Assembly (NCBI RefSeq): GCF_023630705.1
Contig: NZ_JALQEM010000002.1
Coordinates: 1-64,000, forward strand
Length of the DNA: 64,000 bases
Direction of reading: 5' to 3'
From: Caballeronia sp. GAFFF1
Lineage (GTDB): Bacteria > Pseudomonadota > Gammaproteobacteria > Burkholderiales > Burkholderiaceae
Shown one piece after another: positions 25,653-35,337 of the stretch. The notes beneath the pieces are model-generated. The model did not search any database and had not been told where the DNA came from. It saw nothing but the letters and a program-made list of their open reading frames with translations. Positions within the stretch are counted from its first letter, which is position 1; each line of letters starts with the position of its first letter. The position numbers were made by a program, and so were the translations under genes.

Positions 25653-26595
25653 GATTGCCTGCGGCTGCGGGCGCATCGCACACGGCGGGCGTGCGCTCGT
25701 AAAGCTGCCTGAACTTCTCCGCTTCGGAGAAAATCCACTCCCTGAAAGCCTGCACGCGCTTGGTCGCCAGCAACTCCGGCGGACACACGAAGAAGTAGGT
25801 CCACGGACTCGGACCATCCACGTTGAAAAGCCTCACGAGCCGCCCGTCGATGATTTCCTGCATCGCGAGCGAGCGCCGCACGAGCGCGATCCCCTGGCCG
25901 TCGATGGCCGCCTGCAGCGAATTCGACGAATCCTCGAACAAGACGCCGCGCTTGGGCTCCGGCATGTCCGGCAAGCCGGCCGCGTCGAACCACGGACGCC
26001 ATAGTTCGTCGCCGGAGCGCAGGAGCGGCATGTTCGCGAGATCGGCGGGCGCGCGCGGCAACGCGCCGCCGTTGAAGCGCGGCGAGCACGCCGGAAAAAA
26101 CACTTCGTCGAGCAACGGCTCGGCGTGCACGCCCGAATACTTGCCATAGCCGAAGCGGATGGCCACGTCCACGTCGTCGCGGCTGAAGTCGGTGAGCGCG
26201 TTCGTCGACAGCAGTTCGAGATCGAACTCCGGATGCTTTTCGATGAATCCGCCCACGCGCGACGTGAGCCACCGCGCCGAAAACGACGACAGCATGGACA
26301 CGACGAGCCGCCGGTCCCGGTCGCCCGAGCGCATGCGCCGCGTCGATTCCGCGAGCGCCACGAGCGCCGCGCGCACGTCGGCTGCGTACTGGCGGCCGCG
26401 GTCGGTGAGGCGCACGCGCTTGCCGTCGCGGGCGAAAAGCGCCACGCCGAGTTCGGCCTCCAGCGCGCGTATCTGATGACTGACCGCGCCGTGCGTGACG
26501 AAAAGCTCGTCGGCAGCGCGCGAAAAGCTTTCGTGACGGGCGGCGGCTTCGAAGGCCCGCAGCGCGTTCAGCGCGGGAAGCTGGCGCAGGTCCAT
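25636..26595 (-). CDS. LysR family regulator, GcvA-like
   Basis: 319 residues from the ATG at 26595 (MDLRQLPALNALRAFEAAARHESFSRAADEL); a TTG at 26622 would add nine residues. The winged helix-turn-helix spans about 10-65 with the GcvA-like THGAVSHQIRALEAELG. The substrate-binding domain follows, with VDVAIRFGYGKYSGVHAEPLLDEVFFPACSP. GcvA controls glycine cleavage in enterics, but the many paralogues in Burkholderia regulate diverse genes. No gcv gene is present, so the target is unknown. The divergent DUF2917 gene, 123 bp away, is the best candidate. Confidence 0.87.
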   Translation of the reverse strand: MDLRQLPALNALRAFEAAARHESFSRAADELFVTHGAVSHQIRALEAELGVALFARDGKRVRLTDRGRQYAADVRAALVALAESTRRMRSGDRDRRLVVSMLSSFSARWLTSRVGGFIEKHPEFDLELLSTNALTDFSRDDVDVAIRFGYGKYSGVHAEPLLDEVFFPACSPRFNGGALPRAPADLANMPLLRSGDELWRPWFDAAGLPDMPEPKRGVLFEDSSNSLQAAIDGQGIALVRRSLAMQEIIDGRLVRLFNVDGPSPWTYFFVCPPELLATKRVQAFREWIFSEAEKFRQLYERTPAVCDAPAAAGNLRALP

Positions 26596-26718
26596 GTGGA
26601 TGTTCGCGGATGCGTTTGTCAATGCGGCTCACATAGCGGTGAAAATTGATCGTTTGGTCCCATGCCTTGCTACGCCTAGGATTGTAGTCATCGAAACGTT
26701 CCGTTGGCGGAGTCGATC

Positions 26719-27045
26719 ATGCGAGAAATATCAACAAGCGTCACGTTCGAAATCAATCCCGGCGAAACCGTGCCGATGCGCATTGCGCGCGGCACGCGGC
26801 TCACCGTGCACGGAAGCCCGGTCTGGGCGACACGCAGCAACGACATCGAAGACTACTGGCTCGCGCCCGGCGACCGGCTAAACCTGCGCGAGCGCGAACG
26901 TCTATGGCTTTCGGCGGAAGGCGAGAAGCCCGCGCGCGTCGTGTTCACCATCGTGCCGCGTCGCGACGAGCGCGCGATTCGTTGGCTGTCCGCGCGCATC
27001 GAGCGGCTCGCGCTGCGCTTTCGCGCCGGCTGGCGCACCGTCTGA
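26719..27045 (+). CDS. DUF2917 family protein
   Basis: 108 residues from the ATG at 26719. The sequence has a cupin-like small beta fold (FEINPGETVPMRIARGTRLTVHGSPVWATRSNDIEDYWLAPGDRLNLRERERLWLSAEG) and a basic C-terminal helix (RAIRWLSARIERLALRFRAGW). The family is of unknown function and is often divergent from a GcvA-type regulator in Burkholderiaceae, as here. The arrangement suggests that the regulator controls it. No catalytic motif is seen. Confidence 0.75.
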   Translation: MREISTSVTFEINPGETVPMRIARGTRLTVHGSPVWATRSNDIEDYWLAPGDRLNLRERERLWLSAEGEKPARVVFTIVPRRDERAIRWLSARIERLALRFRAGWRTV

Positions 27046-27116
27046 GCGTGCGCATTGGTCTATCTTCGTCTTCACGGCCGGCGGGCATGAAGCGATTTCG
27101 GTAAACTACCGGGATC

Positions 27117-27920
27117 ATGTCCGCCACGCCGCTTGCATTTTCTACCGAGCTTATCTCCGAGCCTGCCATCGACCTCGCTGGCGAGCTCAGGCTGCGCTGG
27201 CGCGGCCTCGAACCGTACGGCGAGAGTTTCGACGCGATGCGCGCGTTCACCGACGCCCGCACGCCCGACACGCCCGACGAAATCTGGCTCGTCGAGCATC
27301 CGCAGGTCTTCACGCTCGGTCTCGCGGGCGATCCCGCGCATCTGCTCTTAGCCGACAGCGGCATTCCGCTCGTCAAGGTGGATCGCGGCGGACAGATCAC
27401 CTATCACGGGCCGGGGCAGATCGTCGCGTATCTGCTCATCGACTTGCGCCGTCGCAAGCTCATGGTGCGCGAGATGGTGCGGCGTATCGAAGAGGCCGTG
27501 ATCGAAACGCTTGCAACGTATAATCTGGCGACCGACCGCAAGGCGGGCGCGCCGGGCATTTACGTGGCCGCGCCGACGGCGCTTCAGGCGCAACGCGGCG
27601 CGAACGTTCGGTTGCACGAACTGCATGAGGGCGCGAAGATCGCCGCGCTCGGGCTCAAGATCCGCAACGGCTGCAGCTACCACGGCGTCAGCCTGAACGT
27701 GAAGATGGACCTTCGGCCGTTCCTCGCGATCAACCCGTGCGGCTACGCGGGACTCGAAACGGTCGACATGGCGACGCTCGGCGTCGTGGCCGGCTGGCGC
27801 GATGTCGCACTCACGCTCGCCGAAAAACTGGCGCATCAGATGGACGGCACGCCGAGCGCCGCCGCTCAACCGCAAGACGGCGCGAGCCGTCCCGCTGCAT
27901 CTACCGGATCAACCGAATGA
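27117..27920 (+). CDS. lipB: Octanoyltransferase
   Basis: 267 residues. The signature [12 protein letters not shown] is at 90-101. The catalytic pair is K181 (GLKIRNG) and C208 (NPCGYAG), with YHGVSLNV between them. It moves octanoate from acyl-carrier protein to lipoyl domains through a thioester on C208. The C-terminus has a 25-residue Ala/Gln/Ser tail beyond the core fold. The stop overlaps the lipA start by 4 bases (ATGA), so the two are translationally coupled. Confidence 0.95.
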   Translation: MSATPLAFSTELISEPAIDLAGELRLRWRGLEPYGESFDAMRAFTDARTPDTPDEIWLVEHPQVFTLGLAGDPAHLLLADSGIPLVKVDRGGQITYHGPGQIVAYLLIDLRRRKLMVREMVRRIEEAVIETLATYNLATDRKAGAPGIYVAAPTALQAQRGANVRLHELHEGAKIAALGLKIRNGCSYHGVSLNVKMDLRPFLAINPCGYAGLETVDMATLGVVAGWRDVALTLAEKLAHQMDGTPSAAAQPQDGASRPAASTGSTE

Positions 27921-28921
27921 CTGACGCAACCGCAAACCTGGCAGGCGACACCGCTCCCGCTTCCCCGACGATCCCCGCGCCCTACGACGCCACCGCGAAA
28001 CAAAAGGCGCAGGCGAAGACATCGCGCATTCCGATCAAGGTCGTGCCGATCGAGAAGCTGAAAAAGCCGGAGTGGATTCGCGTGCGCACGGCGACCGGCA
28101 ATTCGCGGTTCAACGAAATCAAGCAGATTCTGCGCGAGCACAACCTGCACACCGTCTGCGAAGAAGCGAGCTGCCCGAATATCGGCGAATGCTTCGGCAA
28201 GGGCACGGCCACGTTCATGATCATGGGCGACAAGTGCACGCGCCGCTGCCCGTTCTGCGATGTCGGCCACGGCCGTCCCGATCCGCTCGATCCCGAGGAG
28301 CCGCTGAACCTCGCGCGCACCATCGGCGCGTTGAAGCTAAAGTATGTGGTCATCACCAGCGTGGACCGCGACGATCTGCGCGACGGCGGCGCGGCCCACT
28401 TCGTCGAGTGCATCCGGCAGGTGCGCGAACATTCGCCGGAAACGCGCATCGAGATTCTGACGCCGGATTTTCGCGGGCGTCTGGACCGCGCGATCAATAT
28501 TCTGACCGCCGCGCCGCCCGACGTGATGAACCACAATCTCGAAACGGTGCCGCGTCTTTATAAGGAAGCGCGTCCGGGTTCGGATTATCACCATTCGCTG
28601 AGGCTGCTGAAGGACTTCAAGGCGCTGCATCCGGAAGTGGCGACCAAGTCGGGCCTGATGGTCGGATTGGGCGAAACGGAAGAGGAAATTCTTCAGGTGA
28701 TGCGCGATTTGCGCGCGCACGATGTCGATATGCTGACCATCGGCCAGTATTTGCAGCCGTCGGAGCACCATCTGCCGGTGCGCGCATATGTGCATCCGGA
28801 TACGTTCAAAATGTACGAGGAAGAAGCGTACAAGATGGGCTTCACGCACGCGGCGGTCGGCGCGATGGTGCGGTCGAGTTATCACGCGGATTTGCAGGCG
28901 CACGGGGCGGGGGTGGTTTGA
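27917..28921 (+). CDS. lipA: Lipoyl synthase
   Basis: 334 residues from the ATG at 27917. The auxiliary cluster cysteines are C81, C86 and C92 ([12 protein letters not shown]). The radical-SAM cysteines are C107, C111 and C114 (CTRRCPFC). The C-terminal [12 protein letters not shown] supplies the Ser ligand of the auxiliary cluster. It inserts two sulfur atoms into protein-bound octanoyl groups and completes the lipoate pathway started by LipB. An N-terminal extension of about 45 residues before the conserved core is common in Burkholderia. Confidence 0.96.
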   Translation: MTDATANLAGDTAPASPTIPAPYDATAKQKAQAKTSRIPIKVVPIEKLKKPEWIRVRTATGNSRFNEIKQILREHNLHTVCEEASCPNIGECFGKGTATFMIMGDKCTRRCPFCDVGHGRPDPLDPEEPLNLARTIGALKLKYVVITSVDRDDLRDGGAAHFVECIRQVREHSPETRIEILTPDFRGRLDRAINILTAAPPDVMNHNLETVPRLYKEARPGSDYHHSLRLLKDFKALHPEVATKSGLMVGLGETEEEILQVMRDLRAHDVDMLTIGQYLQPSEHHLPVRAYVHPDTFKMYEEEAYKMGFTHAAVGAMVRSSYHADLQAHGAGVV

Positions 28922-28946
28922 TTGGGCTGCGGCGTGCTGCTAACGA

Positions 28947-28973
28947 AAACCCACGGTGACGTGGGTTTTTTTT
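28947..28973 (+). terminator. Rho-independent terminator after lipA
   Basis: Stem CCCACG-GTGA-CGTGGG (28950-28965) followed by eight T. It lies 28 bases after the lipA stop. Confidence 0.92.
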
Positions 28974-29114
28974 CGCGCTCTTGAATCGGCAAGGAAGCGG
29001 GCGGCGTCCAGATCATCGGACAGCCGCGCAGCGCTTTTCCGGAAACCCGGAGCCGCATTAGCCCGCGTTCGGCGCGGCGCCTTTGGTTTCAACGGCTTGG
29101 AGCTATTCGCACAC

Positions 29115-29131
29115 TGGCATCTCCCTTGCAT
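29115..29131 (+). promoter_or_regulatory. Sigma-54 (-24/-12) promoter of dctA
   Basis: TGGCATCTCCCTTGCAT has GG at 29116-29117 and GC at 29128-29129, exactly ten bases apart as RpoN requires. It lies upstream of dctA, whose known activator DctD is encoded downstream in this window. An inverted repeat TTTCCGGAAA at 29036-29045, about 80 bases upstream, is a possible DctD site. Confidence 0.82.
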
Positions 29132-29183
29132 AAAAAGACCCAAGGCCCGCGAAGCCGCCCATAAAACCCAAGGAGACAAGCCG

Positions 29184-29213
29184 ATGCCCCCCTTCGCACT
29201 CAACCGACCCTGA
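29184..29213 (+). CDS. Nine-codon leader ORF upstream of dctA
   Basis: ATG at 29184 preceded by AAGGAG (29170-29175, spacing 8), the best ribosome site in the interval. It encodes MPPFALNRP and stops at TGA 29211-29213, within the transcript expected from the sigma-54 promoter and 139 bases before dctA. A ribosome site this good on so short an ORF suggests a leader peptide or a translational regulator. It may also be a leftover start. Nothing else supports expression. Confidence 0.4.
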   Translation: MPPFALNRP

Positions 29214-29352
29214 TCCGTCGACGTAGCGGCTCTCGCTAACGCGACGCGATCCGGCACGCGCGGTTTCTCACCACGCGTCGCCGCTTTGCCCGCACTTCGC
29301 GGCTCGCCGCTGGCGCTTTCATTGCCAACTGCTGATATTGCCTGGAACCATC

Positions 29353-30639
29353 GTGAAGAAACCTTTCTACAAAGTCCTGTACGTGCAGGTGCTCGTGGCC
29401 ATCGCCATCGGTATTGCGCTCGGGCATTTCTATCCCTCGCTCGCCACCGACATGAAGCCGCTCGGCGACGGCTTCATCAAGCTCATCAAAATGGTGATCG
29501 GGCCGATCATTTTCTGCACCGTCGTGACCGGCATCGCCGGCATGGAGGACATGAAGAAAGTCGGGCGCGTCGGCGGCAAGGCGCTCTTGTACTTCGAAGT
29601 CGTCTCGACGTTCGCGCTGATTCTCGGCCTCGTCGCCACGCACCTGCTGCGGCCGGGCGTCGGCTTCAACGTCGATCCGGCGACGCTCGATCACAAGGCC
29701 ATCGACACGTACGCCGCGAAGGCCGCGCACGGTCAGAGCGCGGTCGATTTCTTCCTGCACATCATTCCGGACACGCTCTCGTCCGCGTTCGCGCAGGGCG
29801 AAATCCTTCAGATCCTCTTGATCGCGCTGTTGTTCGGCGCGGTGCTCGCACATCTCGGCGAGCGCGGCAGGCCGGTGACGAGCTTCATCGAAAGCCTGTC
29901 GAGCGTGCTCTTCGGCATGGTCGGCATCATCACGAAGCTCGCGCCCATCGGCGCGTTCGGCGCGATGGCGTTCACCATCGGCAAATACGGCATCGGCTCG
30001 CTCCTGCCCATGCTCAAGCTCATCGGCACGTTCTATCTGACGTCCGTCGTGTTCGTCGTGGTGGTGCTCGGCATCATCGCGCGAATGGTCGGCTTCTCGG
30101 TGCTGCGCTTCGTCGCGTACATCAAGGAAGAGTTGCTGATCGTGCTCGGCACGAGTTCGTCCGAAGCCGCGCTGCCGCAACTGATGCTGAAGCTCGAAAA
30201 GCTCGGCTGCTCGCGCTCGGTCGTGGGTCTCGTCGTGCCGACCGGCTATTCGTTTAATCTCGACGGCACCAACATCTACATGACGATGGCGGTGCTTTTC
30301 ATCGCGCAGGCGACCAACACCGACCTGTCGTGGGGGCAGCAGTTGACGCTGCTCGCGGTGACGATGCTGACCTCGAAGGGCGCGAGCGGCGTGACCGGTG
30401 CGGGCTTCATCACGCTGGCCGCGACGCTTGCGGTGGTGCCGACCATTCCGCTCTCGGGCATGGTGCTGATTCTCGGCGTCGACCGCTTCATGAGCGAATG
30501 CCGCGCGCTGACCAACATCGTCGGTAACGGCGTGGCGACGGTGGTTGTCTCGGCGTGGGAGCGCGAACTCGATCGCGCCAAGCTGCGCGCGGCCTTGCAT
30601 CGCAATGTGGACGTGACCGAAGAGGCCGAAACGGTCTGA
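29353..30639 (+). CDS. dctA: C4-dicarboxylate/proton symporter DctA
   Basis: 428 residues from the GTG at 29353 ([20 protein letters not shown]); a TTG five codons earlier is less likely. About eight membrane helices and two re-entrant loops of the glutamate-transporter fold are present. The helical hairpin has the Ser-rich [13 protein letters not shown], then [13 protein letters not shown] and the sodium/proton-site region [22 protein letters not shown]. It imports succinate, fumarate and malate. Expression probably depends on RpoN and DctD (promoter at 29115), and the sensor-regulator pair is encoded immediately downstream. Confidence 0.95.
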   Translation: MKKPFYKVLYVQVLVAIAIGIALGHFYPSLATDMKPLGDGFIKLIKMVIGPIIFCTVVTGIAGMEDMKKVGRVGGKALLYFEVVSTFALILGLVATHLLRPGVGFNVDPATLDHKAIDTYAAKAAHGQSAVDFFLHIIPDTLSSAFAQGEILQILLIALLFGAVLAHLGERGRPVTSFIESLSSVLFGMVGIITKLAPIGAFGAMAFTIGKYGIGSLLPMLKLIGTFYLTSVVFVVVVLGIIARMVGFSVLRFVAYIKEELLIVLGTSSSEAALPQLMLKLEKLGCSRSVVGLVVPTGYSFNLDGTNIYMTMAVLFIAQATNTDLSWGQQLTLLAVTMLTSKGASGVTGAGFITLAATLAVVPTIPLSGMVLILGVDRFMSECRALTNIVGNGVATVVVSAWERELDRAKLRAALHRNVDVTEEAETV

Positions 30640-30743
30640 AGCGACTCGGGACGGACGCGAACATGCGAGCGGCGAAGCTTCCGACTGCGGACGCTTCGCC
30701 GCGCGCGTGTAGGCAGGCTTATCCCGAAAACGCCTATGCCACA

Positions 30744-32645
30744 ATGAGGGATTCTCAATCGCGGGAATCTCATCACGTGACGCGCCGTATCCTCGTGTTC
30801 TTTGCGCTCGCCGCGTTGCTCACGGCGTGCTGCGCGCTCACGTGGCACGTCGAGCGGCAGCGCGGCATCGACGAGTTACGGCGCAACGCGGCGGCGCGCG
30901 TCGATCGCACGACGAGCACGCTGAAAAGCACGCTCGACCGCTACGAATATCTGCCGTATCTGCTGTCGCGCCATCCGTTCGTGCAGGACGTGCTCGTCTC
31001 GCCCGATGCGCGCAATGTCGATCGCGCGAACCGCTATCTCGAAGACCTCAACCGCCGCTCGCATGCCACCGCGACTTACCTGATTCGCGCCGACGGCTAC
31101 TGTGTCGCGGCAAGCAACTGGAGCGGGCCGGACAGCTTCATCGGCGTGGAATATCACTTCCGGCCGTATTTCGTCGATGCCGTGAAAGGCGGCGTCGGAC
31201 GGTTCTTCGGACTCGGGACGATTTCGCTCGAACCGGGTTACTACATCTCGCAGCCGGTGTATCAGGAAGGCGGGCACGAGCTGATCGGCGTCGCGGTCGT
31301 CAAGCTCAATCTCGAATGGCTGCAAGGCGCGGATGCGTCCGAGCCGCTCCTCGTCACCGACGACCACGGCGTGATCTTTCTGTCCTCGGTGCCGTCGTGG
31401 AAATATCACACGGTGCGGCCGTTGCCGCAGAGCGTCGAGGCGTCGGTGTATCAGACGCGACAGTACGCGCAGCAGCCGATCACGCCGCTGCCTCTGTCCG
31501 TCGTCGAAACGCTCGAAGGCGGCGCGCAGATCGTGCGCGTCGGCGGCGGACACAACGCGCCGAGTTTTCTGGCGACGCGCCGTTCCATCGGCGAGCCGGA
31601 CTGGCAACTCATCACGATGGCGCCGCTCGATCCGGTCGAAAGCGCGGCGCAGACGGCGGTCGTCGTGACGGCGCTCGTCTTCGTTTCGCTCTGTCTGCTC
31701 GCCTTTTACTGGCGCATGCGGCGCGCGCGCGTGCGCGAGATGATCCGCAGCCGCGAGTTGTTGCAGGCGGCGTATGCGGAACTGAACCAGCGCGTGGCGG
31801 AGCGCACGGCGGATTTGTCTGAGGCGAACGCGCAACTCACGAAGGAAGTGAACGAGCGCACGCGCGCCGAGCAGGACCTGCGCGCCGCGCATGACGAACT
31901 CATTCAGGCGAGCAAACTGGCCGCGCTCGGGCAGATGGCGGCGGGCATCACGCATGAGTTGAATCAGCCGCTAGCCGCGTTGCGCAGTTTTTCGGACAAC
32001 ACGCGCGTCTTGATCGAGCGCGGCGATCAGGCGGCGGCGCGCGAGAATCTCGAAGCCATTGCCGCGCTGACCGAGCGCATGGGCAAGATCACGAATCAGC
32101 TGAAGCTCTTCGTTGCCAAGGCGCGGCCGAAGAACGCGCGCACGGACGTCGCGCGAGCGCTGCGTAATGTGCTCGGCATGCTCGGGCCGCGTCTTGCGAA
32201 CGTCGTGCTCGACATTGCGCCGGAACTGGAAGGCGACGGCCCGCCGATCATGGTGCGCTGCGAAGATTTGCGACTGGAGCAGGTGTTCATCAACCTGATC
32301 GGCAATGCGCTGGATGCCGTCGCCTCCTGCGACGCCCCGCGCATCGTGATCGAACTGGACGCGCGGGCGGATGCGGTCGAGATCGTCGTACGCGACAACG
32401 GGCCGGGCATTCCCGCCGACGCGCTGCCGCACCTGTTCGAGCCGTTCTTCACGACGAAGGAGACGGGTCATGGGCTCGGCCTGGGGCTGGCGATTTCATC
32501 GGCGATCGCGCGGGACTACGGCGGCACGCTCGTCGCGCGCAATCGCGTGGCGCCCATCGTCGCGGACGGCCCGGAAGGCGGCACGCAAGCCGACGCCGAT
32601 CACTCGCACGGCGCGGAATTCGTTTTGACGCTGCGACGCGCGTAG
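30744..32645 (+). CDS. dctB: C4-dicarboxylate sensor histidine kinase DctB
   Basis: 633 residues from the ATG at 30744; a GTG at 30777 with a GGGA ribosome site is an equally possible start. Two membrane helices flank a periplasmic double-PAS sensor (NRRSHATATYLIRADGYCVAASNWSGPDSFIGVEYHFRPYF, then PGYYISQPVY). A coiled coil and HisKA domain follow with the phosphorylated His in GITHELNQP (residue 404), and the ATPase domain ends in GHGLGLGLAIS. It senses C4-dicarboxylates in the periplasm and phosphorylates DctD. It lies 104 bp after dctA and 21 bp before dctD. Confidence 0.93.
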   Translation: MRDSQSRESHHVTRRILVFFALAALLTACCALTWHVERQRGIDELRRNAAARVDRTTSTLKSTLDRYEYLPYLLSRHPFVQDVLVSPDARNVDRANRYLEDLNRRSHATATYLIRADGYCVAASNWSGPDSFIGVEYHFRPYFVDAVKGGVGRFFGLGTISLEPGYYISQPVYQEGGHELIGVAVVKLNLEWLQGADASEPLLVTDDHGVIFLSSVPSWKYHTVRPLPQSVEASVYQTRQYAQQPITPLPLSVVETLEGGAQIVRVGGGHNAPSFLATRRSIGEPDWQLITMAPLDPVESAAQTAVVVTALVFVSLCLLAFYWRMRRARVREMIRSRELLQAAYAELNQRVAERTADLSEANAQLTKEVNERTRAEQDLRAAHDELIQASKLAALGQMAAGITHELNQPLAALRSFSDNTRVLIERGDQAAARENLEAIAALTERMGKITNQLKLFVAKARPKNARTDVARALRNVLGMLGPRLANVVLDIAPELEGDGPPIMVRCEDLRLEQVFINLIGNALDAVASCDAPRIVIELDARADAVEIVVRDNGPGIPADALPHLFEPFFTTKETGHGLGLGLAISSAIARDYGGTLVARNRVAPIVADGPEGGTQADADHSHGAEFVLTLRRA

Positions 32646-32666
32646 CAACTTGAATCGAGGCAAGAC

Positions 32667-34007
32667 ATGACTGCCGGTTTGCAGGTGATCTTTATCGAAG
32701 ACGACGAGCTCGTGCGCCGCGCGAGCGTGCAGAGCCTGCAACTCGCGGGCTTCGAGGTGGCGGGCCACGGCAGCGTCGAATCGGCCGCGCGCGTCATCGA
32801 CGCGAATTTTCCCGGCGTGATCGTGAGCGACATCCGGCTGCCGGGCGCGAGCGGCCTCGATTTGCTCGCGCAGTGCCGCGAACGCGCGCCGGACGTGCCC
32901 GTGATTCTCGTCACCGGACACGGCGATATTTCGATGGCCGTGCAGGCGATGCGCGACGGCGCGTACGACTTCATCGAGAAGCCGTTCGCCTCCGAGCGTC
33001 TCGTGGAAGCGGTGCGGCGCGCGCTGGAACGTCGCACGCTTGTTCTTGAGAATCAGGCGCTGCGGCGCGAGTTGGCCGATCAGAGCGGCGTCGCGCCGCG
33101 CATCATCGGGCGCAGTCCGGCCATCGAACAGGTGCGCCGGCTGATCGCGAACGTCGCGCCGACGGACGCCTCCGTGCTCATCAACGGCGACACGGGCGCC
33201 GGCAAGGAACTGATCGCGCGCAGTTTGCACGAGATGTCGCCGCGCCGCGACAAGCCGTTTATCGCGGTGAACTGCGGCGCGCTGCCCGAGCCGATGTTCG
33301 AATCCGAAATGTTCGGCTTCGAAGCGGGCGCGTTCACGGGCGCGCAAAAGCGGCGCATCGGCAAGCTGGAGCACGCATCCGGCGGCACGCTTTTTCTCGA
33401 CGAAATCGAAAGCATGCCGCTCTCGCTGCAAGTGAAGCTGCTGCGCGTGTTGCAGGACGGCGTGCTGGAACGGCTCGGGTCGAACCAGCCGGTGCAGGCG
33501 AATCTGCGCGTGGTGGCCGCGGCCAAAGGCGACATGAACGAGCACGTCGCGGACGGCACGTTCCGGCGCGACCTGCTGTACCGGCTGAATGTCGTGACCA
33601 TCACGCTGCCGCCGCTCAACGAGCGCCGCGAGGACATCGTGCCGCTTTTCGAACACTTTCTGCTCGATGCCGCCGTGCGCTACGGCCGGCCCGCGCCGCT
33701 CATCACGGACCGGCAGCGCGCCGAACTCATGCAGCGCGACTGGCCCGGCAACGTGCGCGAACTGCGCAACGCGGCGGATCGCATGGTGCTCGGCGTGATG
33801 GACGACGCGAGCGCGTCGCTCGACACGGCGACGCAATCGCTCAAGGAGCGCGCCGAGCAGTTCGAGCGCGCGGTCATCGCGGAAACGCTGGAGCAGTGCG
33901 GCGGCGCGGTCGCGATGGCGGCGGACCGCTTGCAGGTCGGCAAGGCGACGCTCTACGAGAAGATCAAGCGTTACGGGCTTGCCGCGAAAGGCGATTCCGA
34001 CCGCTAG
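32667..34007 (+). CDS. dctD: Sigma-54-dependent response regulator DctD
   Basis: 446 residues. The receiver domain carries the acceptor D55 (VSDIRLPG) and acidic pocket E11-D12-D13. The AAA+ domain has Walker A GDTGAGKE and the sigma-54 contact loop GAFTGA, and the C-terminal Fis-type helix-turn-helix is VAMAADRLQVGKATLYEKIKRY. When phosphorylated by DctB it should activate the -24/-12 promoter of dctA. The three genes form a self-contained dicarboxylate uptake and control unit. Confidence 0.94.
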   Translation: MTAGLQVIFIEDDELVRRASVQSLQLAGFEVAGHGSVESAARVIDANFPGVIVSDIRLPGASGLDLLAQCRERAPDVPVILVTGHGDISMAVQAMRDGAYDFIEKPFASERLVEAVRRALERRTLVLENQALRRELADQSGVAPRIIGRSPAIEQVRRLIANVAPTDASVLINGDTGAGKELIARSLHEMSPRRDKPFIAVNCGALPEPMFESEMFGFEAGAFTGAQKRRIGKLEHASGGTLFLDEIESMPLSLQVKLLRVLQDGVLERLGSNQPVQANLRVVAAAKGDMNEHVADGTFRRDLLYRLNVVTITLPPLNERREDIVPLFEHFLLDAAVRYGRPAPLITDRQRAELMQRDWPGNVRELRNAADRMVLGVMDDASASLDTATQSLKERAEQFERAVIAETLEQCGGAVAMAADRLQVGKATLYEKIKRYGLAAKGDSDR

Positions 34008-34009
34008 AA

Positions 34010-34036
34010 AAAGCAACGCCCGCGCGAGCGGGCGTT
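34010..34036 (-). terminator. Rho-independent terminator for the TlpA-type gene (minus strand)
   Basis: Stem AACGCCCGC-GCGA-GCGGGCGTT (34015-34036). On the minus strand it is followed by GCTTTTTC. It lies between the convergent dctD and tlpA-type genes and could also stop dctD readthrough. Confidence 0.8.
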
Positions 34037-34055
34037 GTCTCGAGACGGGCTGCGC

Positions 34056-34595
34056 TCACGCCGCAGAGCCGAGCGCCTTGTCCAGCAAGGCATCCAGTTC
34101 CGCGAACGTCGGCTCGCCGACATAGCGTTTCAGGATCTTGCCGTTCTTGTCGATGACGAAGGTAGTCGGCGTCAGTTGCACGTTGCCGAACTGCTTGGCG
34201 GCGCTGCCGTCGTCCATCGCGACCTTGAACGGCAGATTGCGCGTTTGCGCGTAATTGCTGACGTACATCGGCGCGTCGTAGTTCATGGCGACGGCGACGA
34301 ACTCCAGCCCGCGCCCCTTGAACTTGTTGTACGTGTTGATCATCTCGGGCATTTCCTTCATGCAGGTCTCGCAACTCGTCGCCCAGAAGTTGACGAGATA
34401 GACCTTGCCCTTCAGATCCGCGGATGTCGAAATCTTCTGTCCCGACAGCAGCGTGAACGTGGCGTCCGGCACGCGCTGCTGGCCGCCGAACGCGAAGTAG
34501 CCGGTACAGGCGATCACGCCCGCGACGAGCGCCATGACGACATAGCGCAGCGGGCTTTTGGCGCGGCCGGAAGTATCTTGCGTGGTTTGGGACAT
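34056..34595 (-). CDS. TlpA-family membrane-anchored thiol-disulfide oxidoreductase
   Basis: 179 residues from the ATG at 34595. One N-terminal membrane helix (YVVMALVAGVIACTGYFAFG) anchors a thioredoxin fold facing the periplasm. The active site is C75-E-T-C78 in WATSCETC, with the cis-Pro in QLTPTTFVID. The family reduces cytochrome c apoproteins or copper chaperones for cytochrome oxidase. An SCETC centre instead of the common CxPC differs from standard TlpA and ResA. The partner is not evident; the neighbours (dct genes, a lipoprotein) do not help. Confidence 0.87.
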   Translation of the reverse strand: MSQTTQDTSGRAKSPLRYVVMALVAGVIACTGYFAFGGQQRVPDATFTLLSGQKISTSADLKGKVYLVNFWATSCETCMKEMPEMINTYNKFKGRGLEFVAVAMNYDAPMYVSNYAQTRNLPFKVAMDDGSAAKQFGNVQLTPTTFVIDKNGKILKRYVGEPTFAELDALLDKALGSAA

Positions 34596-34752
34596 GGGAA
34601 CCTCGGATTGCAGAGTCCAGCGCCCTGAGCGGCGCAACCGCAATAGGAAAGTGCCGGTTATTTTAGCGCCAAACGCCGGGCGGCATCATGACAGAACGGA
34701 AAGCCCGGCATCGCGGCGCGATAATGATGCTTTCTCACGCAAAAAATCGGAC

Positions 34753-35337
34753 ATGAAGCAGGCTTTTCTCCCCGTGGTAGCCGTAGTGCGCCATTTTGCC
34801 GCGCTCGGCGCGTGGCGCGCGTCGATGGCGGCTGTTGCCTGTGGCGCGCTGCTGGCCTGCACGCCCGCCTATGACTGGCGCACCGTCATGAACAACGACG
34901 ACGGCTACGAAGTGACGCTGCCCGCCAAGCCTCGCGCGGACGAACGCAAGATCGAGATTGCCGGCCAGCCGATGACCATGCGCATGCAGACCGCCGAAGC
35001 GAACGACGCGGTCTTCGCCGTCGGCACGGTCGTGCTGCCGAGCGCGGACCCGGCGCTGCAACGCGCGGCGCTCGACTACCTGGAGCAGGGCCTCGCGCAC
35101 AACGTGAATGCGCATCCGGCAGCGCGCGCGACGCAGATCGACCTGGCGGCGGGCGGGCGCGTGCTCGGCAGCGAGATGCAGGTGGCAGGCCAAAGCGGCG
35201 AAAAGCGCGAGCCCCGGACGATTCACGCGCGTTTCGTCGCCCGCGGCATGCATGTGTATCAACTGGCGATCGTCTCTGACAAAGCGCCGCCCGCCGAGCA
35301 AGCGGATCAGTTCTTTACGTCCTTCAAACTTTTTTAG
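34753..35337 (+). CDS. Putative lipoprotein, function unknown
   Basis: 194 residues from the ATG at 34753. The lipobox LLAC puts the acyl-Cys at residue 36, after an unusually long signal segment (MKQAFLPVVAVVRHFAALGAWRASMAAVACGALLAC). The mature protein (VMNNDDGYEVTLPAKPRADERKIEIAGQPMTMRMQTAEANDAVFAVG and GMHVYQLAIVSDKAPPAEQADQFFTSFKLF) has the layout of small beta-rich envelope proteins. No catalytic motif is seen. It is divergent from the TlpA-type gene and single. Confidence 0.72.
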   Translation: MKQAFLPVVAVVRHFAALGAWRASMAAVACGALLACTPAYDWRTVMNNDDGYEVTLPAKPRADERKIEIAGQPMTMRMQTAEANDAVFAVGTVVLPSADPALQRAALDYLEQGLAHNVNAHPAARATQIDLAAGGRVLGSEMQVAGQSGEKREPRTIHARFVARGMHVYQLAIVSDKAPPAEQADQFFTSFKLF

